Shown here one piece after another: positions 56,086-64,000 of a DNA stretch of 64,000 nucleotides. A model generated the notes under the pieces. It did not search any database and had not been told where the DNA came from. It saw only the letters and a program-made list of their open reading frames with translations. The position numbers and the translations under genes are program-made. Source of the stretch: Mycolicibacterium komanii (lineage in GTDB: Bacteria; Actinomycetota; Actinomycetes; Mycobacteriales; Mycobacteriaceae); assembly GCF_001050035.1 (NCBI RefSeq), contig NZ_CVTA01000022.1:186001-250000 (forward strand), read 5' to 3'. Position 1 is the stretch's first letter. Each line of letters opens with the position of its first letter.

Positions 56086-57507
56086 TTGCGCATCGGCAAG
56101 ATTACGATTGGGGCGCTTGATGAATGGTCCCTCAAACCGGGCTCCGTCACGTCCTGGCATCCGACGGCCGCGGCCGCCGAGGCGGCGCGACGGGCGCCCG
56201 TCAGTTCGGTGCCGATCAGCTATATGCAACGCCAGCACCTCCGGAACTATTGCGAACGGAGCGCGGCGGGATTGAACTTCTCCAGGCAGATCATTGCGAG
56301 CTGCGAGGTCTCCGGCGAATGCGACATCGCGGCCATGGATCAGGCCGTGAATTCCTATCTGCGTCGGCACGACACATTTCGCAGTTGGTTCGAGCACACC
56401 GAAAACGGTGAGTTCATCCGTCGCGCGGTCGAGAATCCATCGGCCATCGAATTCGTGCCGATCGATCACGGCAGAATGACGGCCGACGATATCCGCGGTC
56501 ACGTCGTCGGCATACCGAGCCCGTTGGAATGGGGATGTTTCACCTTCGGACTTATCCAGCACGAGGACCATTTCACGTTCTTCGCGGCAATGGATCACAT
56601 TCACGGCGACGCCACATTGATCGGCACGACGATGTTGGAAGCCAACGGGATGTATTCGGCATTGAGCGGGGGCGGTGAGCCGCTTGAGCTGCCCGACCCG
56701 GGCAGCTTCGACGAATTCTGTATCCGCGAGAGGGAGCGCACCTCGGAATTGACCCTCGATACGCCCGAAGTGGCCGCATGGGTCGAATTCGCCGAAAGCA
56801 ACGGCGGCGGCTTTCCCGAATTCCCATTGCCTCTCGGCAACCCGCGCGAGGCGACCAGCAGCGACATGACGTCGGAAGTGTTGATGAATCCCGCACAGAC
56901 CGAGCGATTTGAGGCCGCGTGCTCCGCGGTCGGCGCGCGGTTCGTCGGCGGATTATTTGCCTGCCTCGCCCAGGTCGAGCACGAGCTGACCGGTGCACTC
57001 ACCTATTACGGCCTCACTCCGCGCGATTCCCGTACGGCCACCGACAATTTCATGACCCAAGGCTGGTTCACCGGACTCATCCCGATCACCGTGCCGATCG
57101 GAGCCGCCTCGTTCGCCGAGGCCGCGTGGTCGGCGCAGACCTCATTCGACTCGAATCTGAACATGGCCAAGGTGCCGTTTTACCGCGTGCTCGAATTAGC
57201 GCCGTCGTTGCATTGGCCGCGACCGAACTTTCCCGTGTCCAATTTCTTCCACGCCGGCGCCGCGCCGCTGAACGCGGTTCTGGCGGCCGCGGATATGGGC
57301 CTTGCAGACAATATCGGGATCTACCCAGACGGCCGATTCTCCTATCAGCTGACCGTCTACATATTCCGCTACGGCGAAGGCACCGTCATGGCGATCATGC
57401 ATCCCGATAATGCGGTCGCTAGCAAATCCGTTGCACGCTACATGAACACGATGAGATCGGTGGCCGAACGCGTCGCCGACACCGGTCAGTGGGGGCGCGT
57501 CGCATAG
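56086..57507 (+). CDS. papA3: polyketide-associated acyltransferase PapA3
   Basis: 473 residues from TTG at 56086, which gives the family N-terminus (R-I-G-K-I-T-I-G-A-L-D-E-W) and has GGGAGGA upstream; the frame extends 47 codons further without support. A condensation-type fold. The H-x3-D catalytic motif is H-I-H-G-D (His171 to Asp175), with His173 inside it and Ala instead of Gly after the Asp. Known role in the TPP pathway: acylation of trehalose to diacyltrehalose with acyl or phleoyl groups on the cytoplasmic side. It is divergent from the PKS gene and starts a run of four genes with gaps of 27, -4 and -4 bases, clearly one operon. Confidence 0.88.
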   Translation: MRIGKITIGALDEWSLKPGSVTSWHPTAAAAEAARRAPVSSVPISYMQRQHLRNYCERSAAGLNFSRQIIASCEVSGECDIAAMDQAVNSYLRRHDTFRSWFEHTENGEFIRRAVENPSAIEFVPIDHGRMTADDIRGHVVGIPSPLEWGCFTFGLIQHEDHFTFFAAMDHIHGDATLIGTTMLEANGMYSALSGGGEPLELPDPGSFDEFCIRERERTSELTLDTPEVAAWVEFAESNGGGFPEFPLPLGNPREATSSDMTSEVLMNPAQTERFEAACSAVGARFVGGLFACLAQVEHELTGALTYYGLTPRDSRTATDNFMTQGWFTGLIPITVPIGAASFAEAAWSAQTSFDSNLNMAKVPFYRVLELAPSLHWPRPNFPVSNFFHAGAAPLNAVLAAADMGLADNIGIYPDGRFSYQLTVYIFRYGEGTVMAIMHPDNAVASKSVARYMNTMRSVAERVADTGQWGRVA

Positions 57508-57534
57508 CGTGGGGCCGGTCGAGATGAGGACGAT

Positions 57535-60500
57535 ATGCGGCGGCTAGCCGATCTCGTGGTGCGGTGGCCGTGGGTGGTCATCGGCGTCTGGGTGGCGATG
57601 CTCGTCGCTCTCCCGCTCACCGTTCCATCGCTGGGCGAGATGGCCCAGAAGCATCCGCTCGCGATCCTGCCCGCCGACGCACCGTCGAGCGTCACCGCCA
57701 CGAAGATGGCCGAGGCGTTCGGCGAATCCGGCAACGACGACCTGCTGCTGGTGGCGCTGATCAACGAGGGCGGCCTCACCCCCGCGGACGAGGCCACCTA
57801 CCGCAAGCTGGTGGACGTGCTGCGCGACGACGTCACCGACGTCGAGTCCGTGCAGGACTTCATCGGCACACCACAGCTGCGGCCCTTCTTGACCAGTCAG
57901 GACAAGACGACGTGGGTGTTGCCGGTCAGCCTCGAGGGGGAGTTGGGCACACCGCGGGCCTTCGATTCCTTCAACCGCGTAGCGGACCTGATCGAGCAGA
58001 ACGTCGCGGACGGTCCGGCCACCGCGTACCTGACTGGGCCTGCGGCCACCGCCGCCGACCTCACGGTCGCCGGTGAAAACGATCGACTGCCGATCGAGGC
58101 GGCGATCGCGGCGCTGGTTCTCGGCGTGCTGCTGTTGGTGTACCGCAACGTGGTCACGATGCTGCTGCCGCTGGCGACGATCGGATCGTCGTTGCTGATC
58201 GCGCAGGCCGCCGTCGCCGGATTCTCGGAACTGACCGGCGCGGGCGTCTCGAACCAGTCCATCGTGTTCCTCAGCGCGATCATGGCCGGCGCCGGAACAG
58301 ACTATGCGGTGTTCCTGATCAGCCGCTATCACGACTACCTGCGTTCGGGCGCCGATTTCGACGAGGCGGTGAAGGCGGCGCTGATCTCGATCGGCAAGGT
58401 CATCACCGCGTCCGCCGCGACGGTCGGCGTGACGTTCCTTTTGTTGAGCTTCGCGCAGATGGGGGTGTTCCGGACCGTCGGTGTCTCGTCGGCGATCGGG
58501 ATCGGCATCGCCTACCTCGCGGGAATGACCCTGCTCCCGGCGATCCTCGTGGTGGCCGGGCCCCGCGGCTGGGTCAAACCGCGGCGGGAACTGACCGCCC
58601 GGTTCTGGCGGCGCTCCGGCATCCGCATCGTGCGCAGGCCGGTGCCCCACCTGGTCGCCAGCCTGCTGGTGCTGGCGCTGCTGGCCGGCATCGCGGTGTT
58701 CGCCGACTACAACTACGACGACCGCAAGGTGCTGTCGGCCGACGCGCCGAGCTCGGTCGGGTACGCCGCGCTGGAACGCCACTTCCCGATCAATCAGTCC
58801 ATCCCCGAGTACGTCCTGATCCAGTCGCCGCACGATCTGCGCAACCCGCGGGCCCTCGCCGACCTCGAACAGCTGGCGTCGCGGATCACCCAACTCAAGG
58901 ACATCGGTCTGGTCAGCGGGATCACCCGCCCGCTCGGCGAGGTGCCGCAGGAGTTCCGGGCGACGTTCCAGGCGGGCATCGTCGGTGACCGGCTGGCGGA
59001 CGGCTCCGCGCAGATCGGTCAACGGACGGGGGATCTGAACAAGCTCAGGGACGGGGCCGACACGCTCGCCGACAGCCTGGCCGACGTGCGCGGGCAGATC
59101 AACGCGATAGCACCCAGCATCCAAAGCCTCGTCGACACGTTCTCCTCGGTACGCACTGAATACGGTGGCGACAAGCTGGTGCGCGACGTCAAGATCACGG
59201 CCAAACTGGTCGCGAGCATCAACGCGCTCGGCAACTCGATGGGCTTGAACTTCCGAACGGTCAAAGACCTTTTCGCCTGGATCGGCCCCGTCCTGACCGC
59301 TCTGCAGGGCAACGCGGTGTGCGACGCCAACCCCTCGTGTGTCGACACCCGCATGCAGTTCCAGAAGCTGGTCTCCGCGCGCGAAGACGGCAGCCTCGAC
59401 GAGATCAACGGCCTGGCCCAGGAGCTTCAAGGTGTCGAGGATCGTCAGACCCTCAACCAGGCCGTGGCCAACCTCAACGCAGCGATGGCGAGCGTCGCCA
59501 AGGCGGTCAGCACGATGGGACTGGATCAACCGGGCGGCGTGCAGCGCAGCATGACCGACTTGCAGCGCGGCGCCAACCGCCTCGCCACGGGAAGCCGGGA
59601 AGTCGCCGGCGGGGTGGACGACCTCGTCAAACAGCTCAAGGTGATCGCCGCGGGATTGAACGAGGCGTCGACCTTCCTGCTGACCATGCGCAGCAACGCC
59701 TCGGATCCCTCGCAAGCCGGATTCAACATCCCACCGGAGGTGCTGAACCTCCCGGACTTCAAAAAGGCTGCTGCGGCATACATCTCACCCGATGGACGGT
59801 CGGTTCGCTACCTGATCCAGACCCAGCTGAATCCGTTCAGCCCCGAGGCGATGGATCAGGTGAACCAGATCTACGACGTGGCCCGGGGTGCCCAGCCCAA
59901 CACCGCGCTGGCCGACGCCACGATCTCCATGGGCGGCTTCCCGGCAGCGCTGCGCGACACCCGCGACTACTACCAGCAGGACATCCGGTTCATCATCGCT
60001 GCGACGTTGATCGTCGTACTGCTGACGTTGATGGTGCTGCTGCGCGCGATCGTCGCGCCGCTGTATCTGGTCGGGTCGGTGGTGGTGTCGTACTTCGCGG
60101 CGATGGGCATCGGGGTGCTCACGTTCCAGCTGCTCCTCGGCCAGGAATTGCATTGGAGCGTGCCGCCTTTGGCGTTCGTGGTGCTGATCGCCGTGGGCGC
60201 CGACTACAACATGCTGTTCGTGTCGCGGTTACGCGACGAGTCACCGCACAGTGTGCGGTACGGCGTGATCCGGACGCTGGGTTCGACCGGAGGTGTCATC
60301 ACTGCGGCCGGCCTGATCTTCGCCGCGTCGATGGCCGGCCTGCTGTTCTCCAGCATCGGGATCGTCATCCAGGGCGGCTTCGTGATCGGCGTCGGAATCA
60401 TGCTGGACACCTTCGTGGTTCGCACCATCACCGTGCCCGCGGTCGCCGCACTGGTCGGACGGGCAAACTGGTGGCCGTCACGAGTGGCTGTTCCGCGGCG

Positions 60501-60549
60501 ACGCAACCCGGCCATGTCGTCAAGCGAAGTGGAAACGGATAACCCATGA
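57535..60549 (+). CDS. mmpL10: MmpL10 RND-family lipid transporter
   Basis: 1004 residues. Two RND halves, each one helix, a large periplasmic domain and five helices. The proton-relay pairs are D-Y in G-A-G-T-D-Y (Asp256, Tyr257) and G-A-D-Y (Asp890, Tyr891). The second periplasmic loop (about 405-820) contains a long coiled-coil-like segment rich in Leu/Asp/Ala, with two Cys near residues 599 and 604, as in MmpL10-type proteins. Known role: export of the diacyltrehalose precursor across the membrane; loss of the gene stops TPP. ATG at 57535 follows GATGAGGACG. The stop overlaps the start of fadD23 by four bases. Confidence 0.93.
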   Translation: MRRLADLVVRWPWVVIGVWVAMLVALPLTVPSLGEMAQKHPLAILPADAPSSVTATKMAEAFGESGNDDLLLVALINEGGLTPADEATYRKLVDVLRDDVTDVESVQDFIGTPQLRPFLTSQDKTTWVLPVSLEGELGTPRAFDSFNRVADLIEQNVADGPATAYLTGPAATAADLTVAGENDRLPIEAAIAALVLGVLLLVYRNVVTMLLPLATIGSSLLIAQAAVAGFSELTGAGVSNQSIVFLSAIMAGAGTDYAVFLISRYHDYLRSGADFDEAVKAALISIGKVITASAATVGVTFLLLSFAQMGVFRTVGVSSAIGIGIAYLAGMTLLPAILVVAGPRGWVKPRRELTARFWRRSGIRIVRRPVPHLVASLLVLALLAGIAVFADYNYDDRKVLSADAPSSVGYAALERHFPINQSIPEYVLIQSPHDLRNPRALADLEQLASRITQLKDIGLVSGITRPLGEVPQEFRATFQAGIVGDRLADGSAQIGQRTGDLNKLRDGADTLADSLADVRGQINAIAPSIQSLVDTFSSVRTEYGGDKLVRDVKITAKLVASINALGNSMGLNFRTVKDLFAWIGPVLTALQGNAVCDANPSCVDTRMQFQKLVSAREDGSLDEINGLAQELQGVEDRQTLNQAVANLNAAMASVAKAVSTMGLDQPGGVQRSMTDLQRGANRLATGSREVAGGVDDLVKQLKVIAAGLNEASTFLLTMRSNASDPSQAGFNIPPEVLNLPDFKKAAAAYISPDGRSVRYLIQTQLNPFSPEAMDQVNQIYDVARGAQPNTALADATISMGGFPAALRDTRDYYQQDIRFIIAATLIVVLLTLMVLLRAIVAPLYLVGSVVVSYFAAMGIGVLTFQLLLGQELHWSVPPLAFVVLIAVGADYNMLFVSRLRDESPHSVRYGVIRTLGSTGGVITAAGLIFAASMAGLLFSSIGIVIQGGFVIGVGIMLDTFVVRTITVPAVAALVGRANWWPSRVAVPRRRNPAMSSSEVETDNP

Positions 60550-62288
60550 GCCCGTCGGATTCCTCGATCCTGTCGATGCTTCACGGTCGCGCCAGCCTGC
60601 GTCCCGACGACGTCGCCTTCACCTTCACCGAATACTCGCGCGACTCGGCGGGCGTGCGGGAAACCCTCACCTGGTCGCAACTGGCACGACGCACCGTCAA
60701 CGTCGCGCGCGAGCTTCGGCGCCACGGCTCGATCGGCGACAGGGCGGTGATCCTCGCCCCGCAAGGTTTGGAGTACATCCTGGCGTTCCTGGGCTCGATG
60801 CAGGCAGGCATGATCGCGGTCCCGCTGCCGCTGCCCCATCCCGGCTCGGGCCACGACCGGGTGAGTTCGGTGCTCGCCGATACCCAACCCGCGGTCGTCC
60901 TCACGACCTCTGCCGCCGCGGGTGACGTCGGCGAATTCATCGATCGGTCGCGCCTGGACATCGTGCCCAAGCTCATCGAGATCGACGCGCTGTACCTCGA
61001 CGCCGAGGGGGACACCGCCCCCGGGCCGACCGATCTGCCCGACGTCGCGTATCTGCAATACAGTTCGGGCTCAACCAGATTGCCGACGGGAGTGAAGATC
61101 TCCCACCGCAACCTCACGGTGAACTTCGAGCAGCTGATGCGAGAGTTCTTCGCTCAGTCGCCGCTGCCGCAGGACGCCACGCTGGTGTCGTGGCTGCCGT
61201 TCTATCACGACATGGGACTGGTGCTGGGGGTCTGCGCGCCCATCCTGTGCGGTCGCCGCGCCGAGCTGATGAGCCCGGTCGCGTTCCTGGAGAAGCCGGC
61301 GCGCTGGGTGCGGGCGCTGGCCGAGAATCCGCACGCGTGGTCGTCGGCGCCGAACTTCGCATTCGACCTGGCCGCCCGCAAGACGACCGACGAGGACCTG
61401 GCGGATCTCGATCTCGGCGGGGTGGTAGGCATCATCAGTGGCGCCGAACGGGTGGAACCCGCGACGCTGCACCGTTTCGTCGACCGGTTCGCGCACTTCG
61501 ACTTTCGCGATCACATGATGCGGCCCGCCTACGGCTTGGCGGAGGCGACCGTCTTCGTCGCGACGGGAACGTGGGACGAGGCGTCGCCCGCCGTCCACTT
61601 CGACGCCGACGAACTCGGTGCCGGTCGGGTCCGGCCCTGTGGCGCAGGCAAAGGCGTGGCGCTGGTCAAATACCGAGTGCCGCAATCGCCGTTGCTGCGC
61701 ATCGTCGACGGCGACACGTGCCGCGAGTGCCCACCCGACGCGGTCGGCGAGATCTGGTTGCACGGCGAGAACGTCGCCAACGGCTACTGGGGCAGGCCGC
61801 CCGATGCGCAGAGCTGTTTCGGCGCAACGCTTGTCGACCCATCGCCCGGCACACCGGGCGGGCCGTGGTTGCGGACCGGCGACCTCGGATTCGTCCACGG
61901 CGGCGAGCTGTTCATCGTCGGCCGCATCAAGGACCTTCTGATCATCCGGGGCCGTAACCACTATCCCGAGGACATCGAGGCGACGGTGCAGGAGGTCACC
62001 CGCGGACGGGTCGCGGCGATCGCGGTCCCGGTGAACGGCAGCGAGCGGCTGGTCACCGTCATCGAACTCAAGCAACCGGCCGACCTCGACGAGGATGCGA
62101 TGCGCCGGCTCGCCACGATCAAAACCGATGTGACCGCGGCGATTTCGATCGCTCACGGGCTCAGCGTCGAGGACATCGTGCTGGTGCCCGCCGGTTCGAT
62201 GCCCACGACGACGAGCGGCAAGATCCGCCGCGCCGCCTGCGTCGAGCAATATCAACAGGGTCGGTTCACGCGATTGGACGTGCGATGA
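60546..62288 (+). CDS. fadD23: fatty acyl-AMP ligase FadD23 (FAAL)
   Basis: 580 residues, the FAAL size. The ATP loop reads [12 protein letters not shown] (about 171-182), the FAAL variant, and P-A-Y-G-L-A-E-A-T is the adenine motif. The D-x-x-x-x-R hinge is L-R-T-G-D-L-G-F and the C-terminal Lys is in T-T-T-S-G-K-I-R-R. FAALs make acyl-adenylates and pass them to a PKS acyl carrier rather than to CoA; here the receiver should be the adjacent bimodular PKS. ATG overlaps the mmpL10 stop (ATGA), and its own stop overlaps the next gene in the same way. Chain length preference cannot be read off. Confidence 0.93.
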   Translation: MSPSDSSILSMLHGRASLRPDDVAFTFTEYSRDSAGVRETLTWSQLARRTVNVARELRRHGSIGDRAVILAPQGLEYILAFLGSMQAGMIAVPLPLPHPGSGHDRVSSVLADTQPAVVLTTSAAAGDVGEFIDRSRLDIVPKLIEIDALYLDAEGDTAPGPTDLPDVAYLQYSSGSTRLPTGVKISHRNLTVNFEQLMREFFAQSPLPQDATLVSWLPFYHDMGLVLGVCAPILCGRRAELMSPVAFLEKPARWVRALAENPHAWSSAPNFAFDLAARKTTDEDLADLDLGGVVGIISGAERVEPATLHRFVDRFAHFDFRDHMMRPAYGLAEATVFVATGTWDEASPAVHFDADELGAGRVRPCGAGKGVALVKYRVPQSPLLRIVDGDTCRECPPDAVGEIWLHGENVANGYWGRPPDAQSCFGATLVDPSPGTPGGPWLRTGDLGFVHGGELFIVGRIKDLLIIRGRNHYPEDIEATVQEVTRGRVAAIAVPVNGSERLVTVIELKQPADLDEDAMRRLATIKTDVTAAISIAHGLSVEDIVLVPAGSMPTTTSGKIRRAACVEQYQQGRFTRLDVR

Positions 62289-63421
62289 AGCGGTTGCTCG
62301 CCTTCGGTGCCGCGCTGACGACATTCGGCGCGACAGGCTGTCTGGGGCTCGGGATCGCGGTGGCCGACGAGCCGCCACCGCCTCCGAAGCCGGCCCCGCC
62401 AAGCGACGGTCCGCCGCCACTGGGCACCCCCGGGCGCGCGTACGCCCTGGGCGGCGCACACGTCCTGGGCATCCCGTACGACGAATACATCATGCGCACG
62501 GGCGCCGACTGGTTCCCCGGACTGGACCGCCAGATCGTCGACTACCCCGCCGGACAGGTGCAGGGCCACACCTTGGAGCGGCTGTTCCCCGGCATCGGCC
62601 GGTTGGACGACGACTTCCCCGGCCTGGGCATCGACGGGCCCAGCGTCGGCGAGTCCGTCGACATCGGGGCGCCCAACCTCATCGAGGCCATCAAGGCCGG
62701 TGGCCGCGGGACCGCGATCGGCCTGTCGGAGGGCGCCATGGTGCTCAACGACGTGCAGGCGCGGCTGGCGTACGACCCGGCCGCGCCGCCGCCGAACGAG
62801 CTGAGCTTCGCGACCTACGGCGACCCGGTGGCGCGGCACGCCTTCGGCGAGAGCTTCTTGACGCAGATGTTCCCCGTCGGCAGCGTCGTGCCGTCGCTCG
62901 ACTACCGCATCCCGCCGCCGGTCGAAAGCCAGTACGACACCTATCAATTCATCTCGGCCTACGACAGCATCGCCGACTGGCCGGACCGGCCGGACAACTG
63001 GATGTCCGTCGCCAATGCGATCGTCGGGCTCGCGACCGGCCACACGGCTGTCGCGTTCACCAACCCCAGCATGGTGCCGCCGCAGAACATTCGCACCACC
63101 GTCAACTCCCGTGGGGCGAAGACGACGACGTTCATGATCCCCGAGGAGCATCTGCCGCTGGTGCTGCCGTTCAAGTACCTCGGGGTGGACAAGGACACGC
63201 TGATCAAGCTGGACGGGGTGCTCAAGCCGTACGTAGACGCGGGCTACTCGCGCAACGACAATCCGTTGACCGCGCCAATCACGGTGGACCCGGTGAACGG
63301 CTACGACCCCGCGGCGGTCACGGCGCCCGCCACCCAGGCCGCGTTCGGCGGTGCCGCCGACCCGGTGTCGCAGCTGCTCTCCGGGCTTCAGTACGTGCTG
63401 AACAACCAGCCCAAACCCTGA
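62285..63421 (+). CDS. pe: PE-PPE-domain serine hydrolase/acyltransferase (TPP "PE" protein)
   Basis: 378 residues. A signal peptide or anchor helix covers residues 5-27 and ends A-V-A-D. A Pro-rich linker ([10 protein letters not shown]) follows, then an alpha/beta-hydrolase fold of the PE-PPE (PF08237) type, related to the Chp proteins of sulfolipid and diacyltrehalose loci. The nucleophile elbow is G-L-S-E-G with Ser148. Known role in the TPP pathway: transfer of acyl groups between exported diacyltrehaloses in the periplasm, giving the polyphleate. Although called PE, it has no Pro-Glu N-terminal domain. It ends the operon; the next gene faces it across four bases. Confidence 0.88.
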   Translation: MKRLLAFGAALTTFGATGCLGLGIAVADEPPPPPKPAPPSDGPPPLGTPGRAYALGGAHVLGIPYDEYIMRTGADWFPGLDRQIVDYPAGQVQGHTLERLFPGIGRLDDDFPGLGIDGPSVGESVDIGAPNLIEAIKAGGRGTAIGLSEGAMVLNDVQARLAYDPAAPPPNELSFATYGDPVARHAFGESFLTQMFPVGSVVPSLDYRIPPPVESQYDTYQFISAYDSIADWPDRPDNWMSVANAIVGLATGHTAVAFTNPSMVPPQNIRTTVNSRGAKTTTFMIPEEHLPLVLPFKYLGVDKDTLIKLDGVLKPYVDAGYSRNDNPLTAPITVDPVNGYDPAAVTAPATQAAFGGAADPVSQLLSGLQYVLNNQPKP

Positions 63422-63425
63422 ATCC

Positions 63426-64000
63426 TCAGAGCCCGGCGAACCCGACCCCGAGCAGCGCGCACCCGATGACGGCGAGCAGTGCGCCGACCCCGCGACGGCC
63501 CTGCGCCCGTAACCAGTCGTACAGGGACGTCAGTCCGGCGCGGGTGCGGTCGGGGGCCACCAGATAGCACAGCAGGGGGATCTCGACGAGCGCGAACGCC
63601 ACCACGTTGAACAGCACCAGCGCGCTCAGCTGGGTGGCGGTGGCGGCGCCGGAGGCGACGATCAGCGCGAGCGCGGCGAGGTAGTCGACGGATGGCAACG
63701 CGATGCCCAGGCCCGCGACTCCCGCCGTCCACAACGACCGGCCCTCGAGCACCCGCCGGGCGCGACCGGCAAGCGGTCCGACCCGGGCCTCGGCCACGCT
63801 CGCCGCTTCCCGGCCGCGTGCCCACACGCCCGTGACCACCAGGGCCGCGTTGAGCAGCAGGACGGCGCCGACCACGATCTGCACCATCGGCAGGGTGAAC
63901 CGGGCCGACCCCAGCGCGGGACGCAGCACGAACAGCACGACGACGCCGACGATCGTTCCCATCGCGAATCCGCCGGCGAGAAAGGCCAGCAGCTGGCGGG
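63426..64000 (-). CDS. GAP/Sap-like integral membrane protein (5' end outside window)
   Basis: The frame is open to the window edge, so at least 191 residues and an upstream part beyond 64000 belong to it. Five hydrophobic stretches are visible in the piece present, with the usual Arg-rich loop (G-R-A-R-R-V-L-E-G-R) in the middle. This is the LysE-like GAP family, whose founding member assists glycopeptidolipid export; relatives border the sulfolipid and TPP loci. The gene is convergent with the PE gene, four bases apart, and probably helps move trehalose lipids. The ATG at 63962 is internal and not the true start. Confidence 0.82.
   Translation of the reverse strand, partial: RQLLAFLAGGFAMGTIVGVVVLFVLRPALGSARFTLPMVQIVVGAVLLLNAALVVTGVWARGREAASVAEARVGPLAGRARRVLEGRSLWTAGVAGLGIALPSVDYLAALALIVASGAATATQLSALVLFNVVAFALVEIPLLCYLVAPDRTRAGLTSLYDWLRAQGRRGVGALLAVIGCALLGVGFAGL

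Noticed and set aside
62285..62370. Lipobox in the PE protein (G-A-T-G-C near residue 19)
   Set aside because: Position -3 is Ala and the hydrophobic run continues past the Cys; an A-V-A signal cleavage fits better.

Overview
The window is high-GC, densely coded chromosomal DNA from a mycobacterium, most likely a rapidly growing Mycolicibacterium-type species. The evidence is the gene content: AftD, LpqI, a GAP-like protein, MmpL/PapA/FAAL lipid genes, KstR-type operators and many GTG/TTG starts. From memory, the gene order also follows the M. tuberculosis stretch from about Rv0220 to Rv0244c, with blocks inserted or missing.

Left part (1-13000). A 3' fragment of a regulator and a small membrane protein are followed by a two-domain acyl-CoA dehydrogenase and a neutral-lipid module: LipC, a WS/DGAT acyltransferase, a LipO-like hydrolase and a PlsC-like acyltransferase. 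An exact KstR-type operator precedes the last gene. Then come a Ser/Thr kinase without a sensor domain, EchA1, two small genes, an arylamine N-acetyltransferase, an AraC-DinB fusion and a DHFR/RibD-like protein.

Middle part (13000-37000). A TetR gene and a new 43-codon ORF face a FadE5 paralogue across two copies of one palindrome. Next are an aldehyde dehydrogenase and the Rv0224c-Rv0228-like envelope cluster (methyltransferase, glycosyltransferase, two membrane proteins, acyltransferase), which is interrupted by a DUF222/HNH gene. FadD, Php and MFS genes lead to aftD with its small partner (Rv0236A-like), lpqI and a TetR gene. A variable spot follows, with a 24-nt tandem repeat, a doubly frameshifted membrane-protein pseudogene and a lipoprotein.

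Right part (37000-64000). The htdX-fabG4/fadA2/fadE5 beta-oxidation group shares operator-like palindromes. Between fadA2 and fadE5 lie an LLM oxidoreductase and a structured RNA with its own terminator; position and fold match the SigF-dependent sRNA F6. After a DapB-like oxidoreductase comes a complete trehalose polyphleate (TPP) locus: a bimodular PKS diverging from papA3-mmpL10-fadD23-PE, bordered by a GAP-like membrane protein that runs off the window.

Proposed working of the TPP locus: FadD23 activates fatty acids, the PKS extends them with malonyl units to phleic acids, PapA3 acylates trehalose, MmpL10 exports the diacyltrehalose, and the PE-type serine hydrolase completes acylation outside the membrane. 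I saw no tRNA, rRNA, CRISPR array, prophage or intact insertion sequence.
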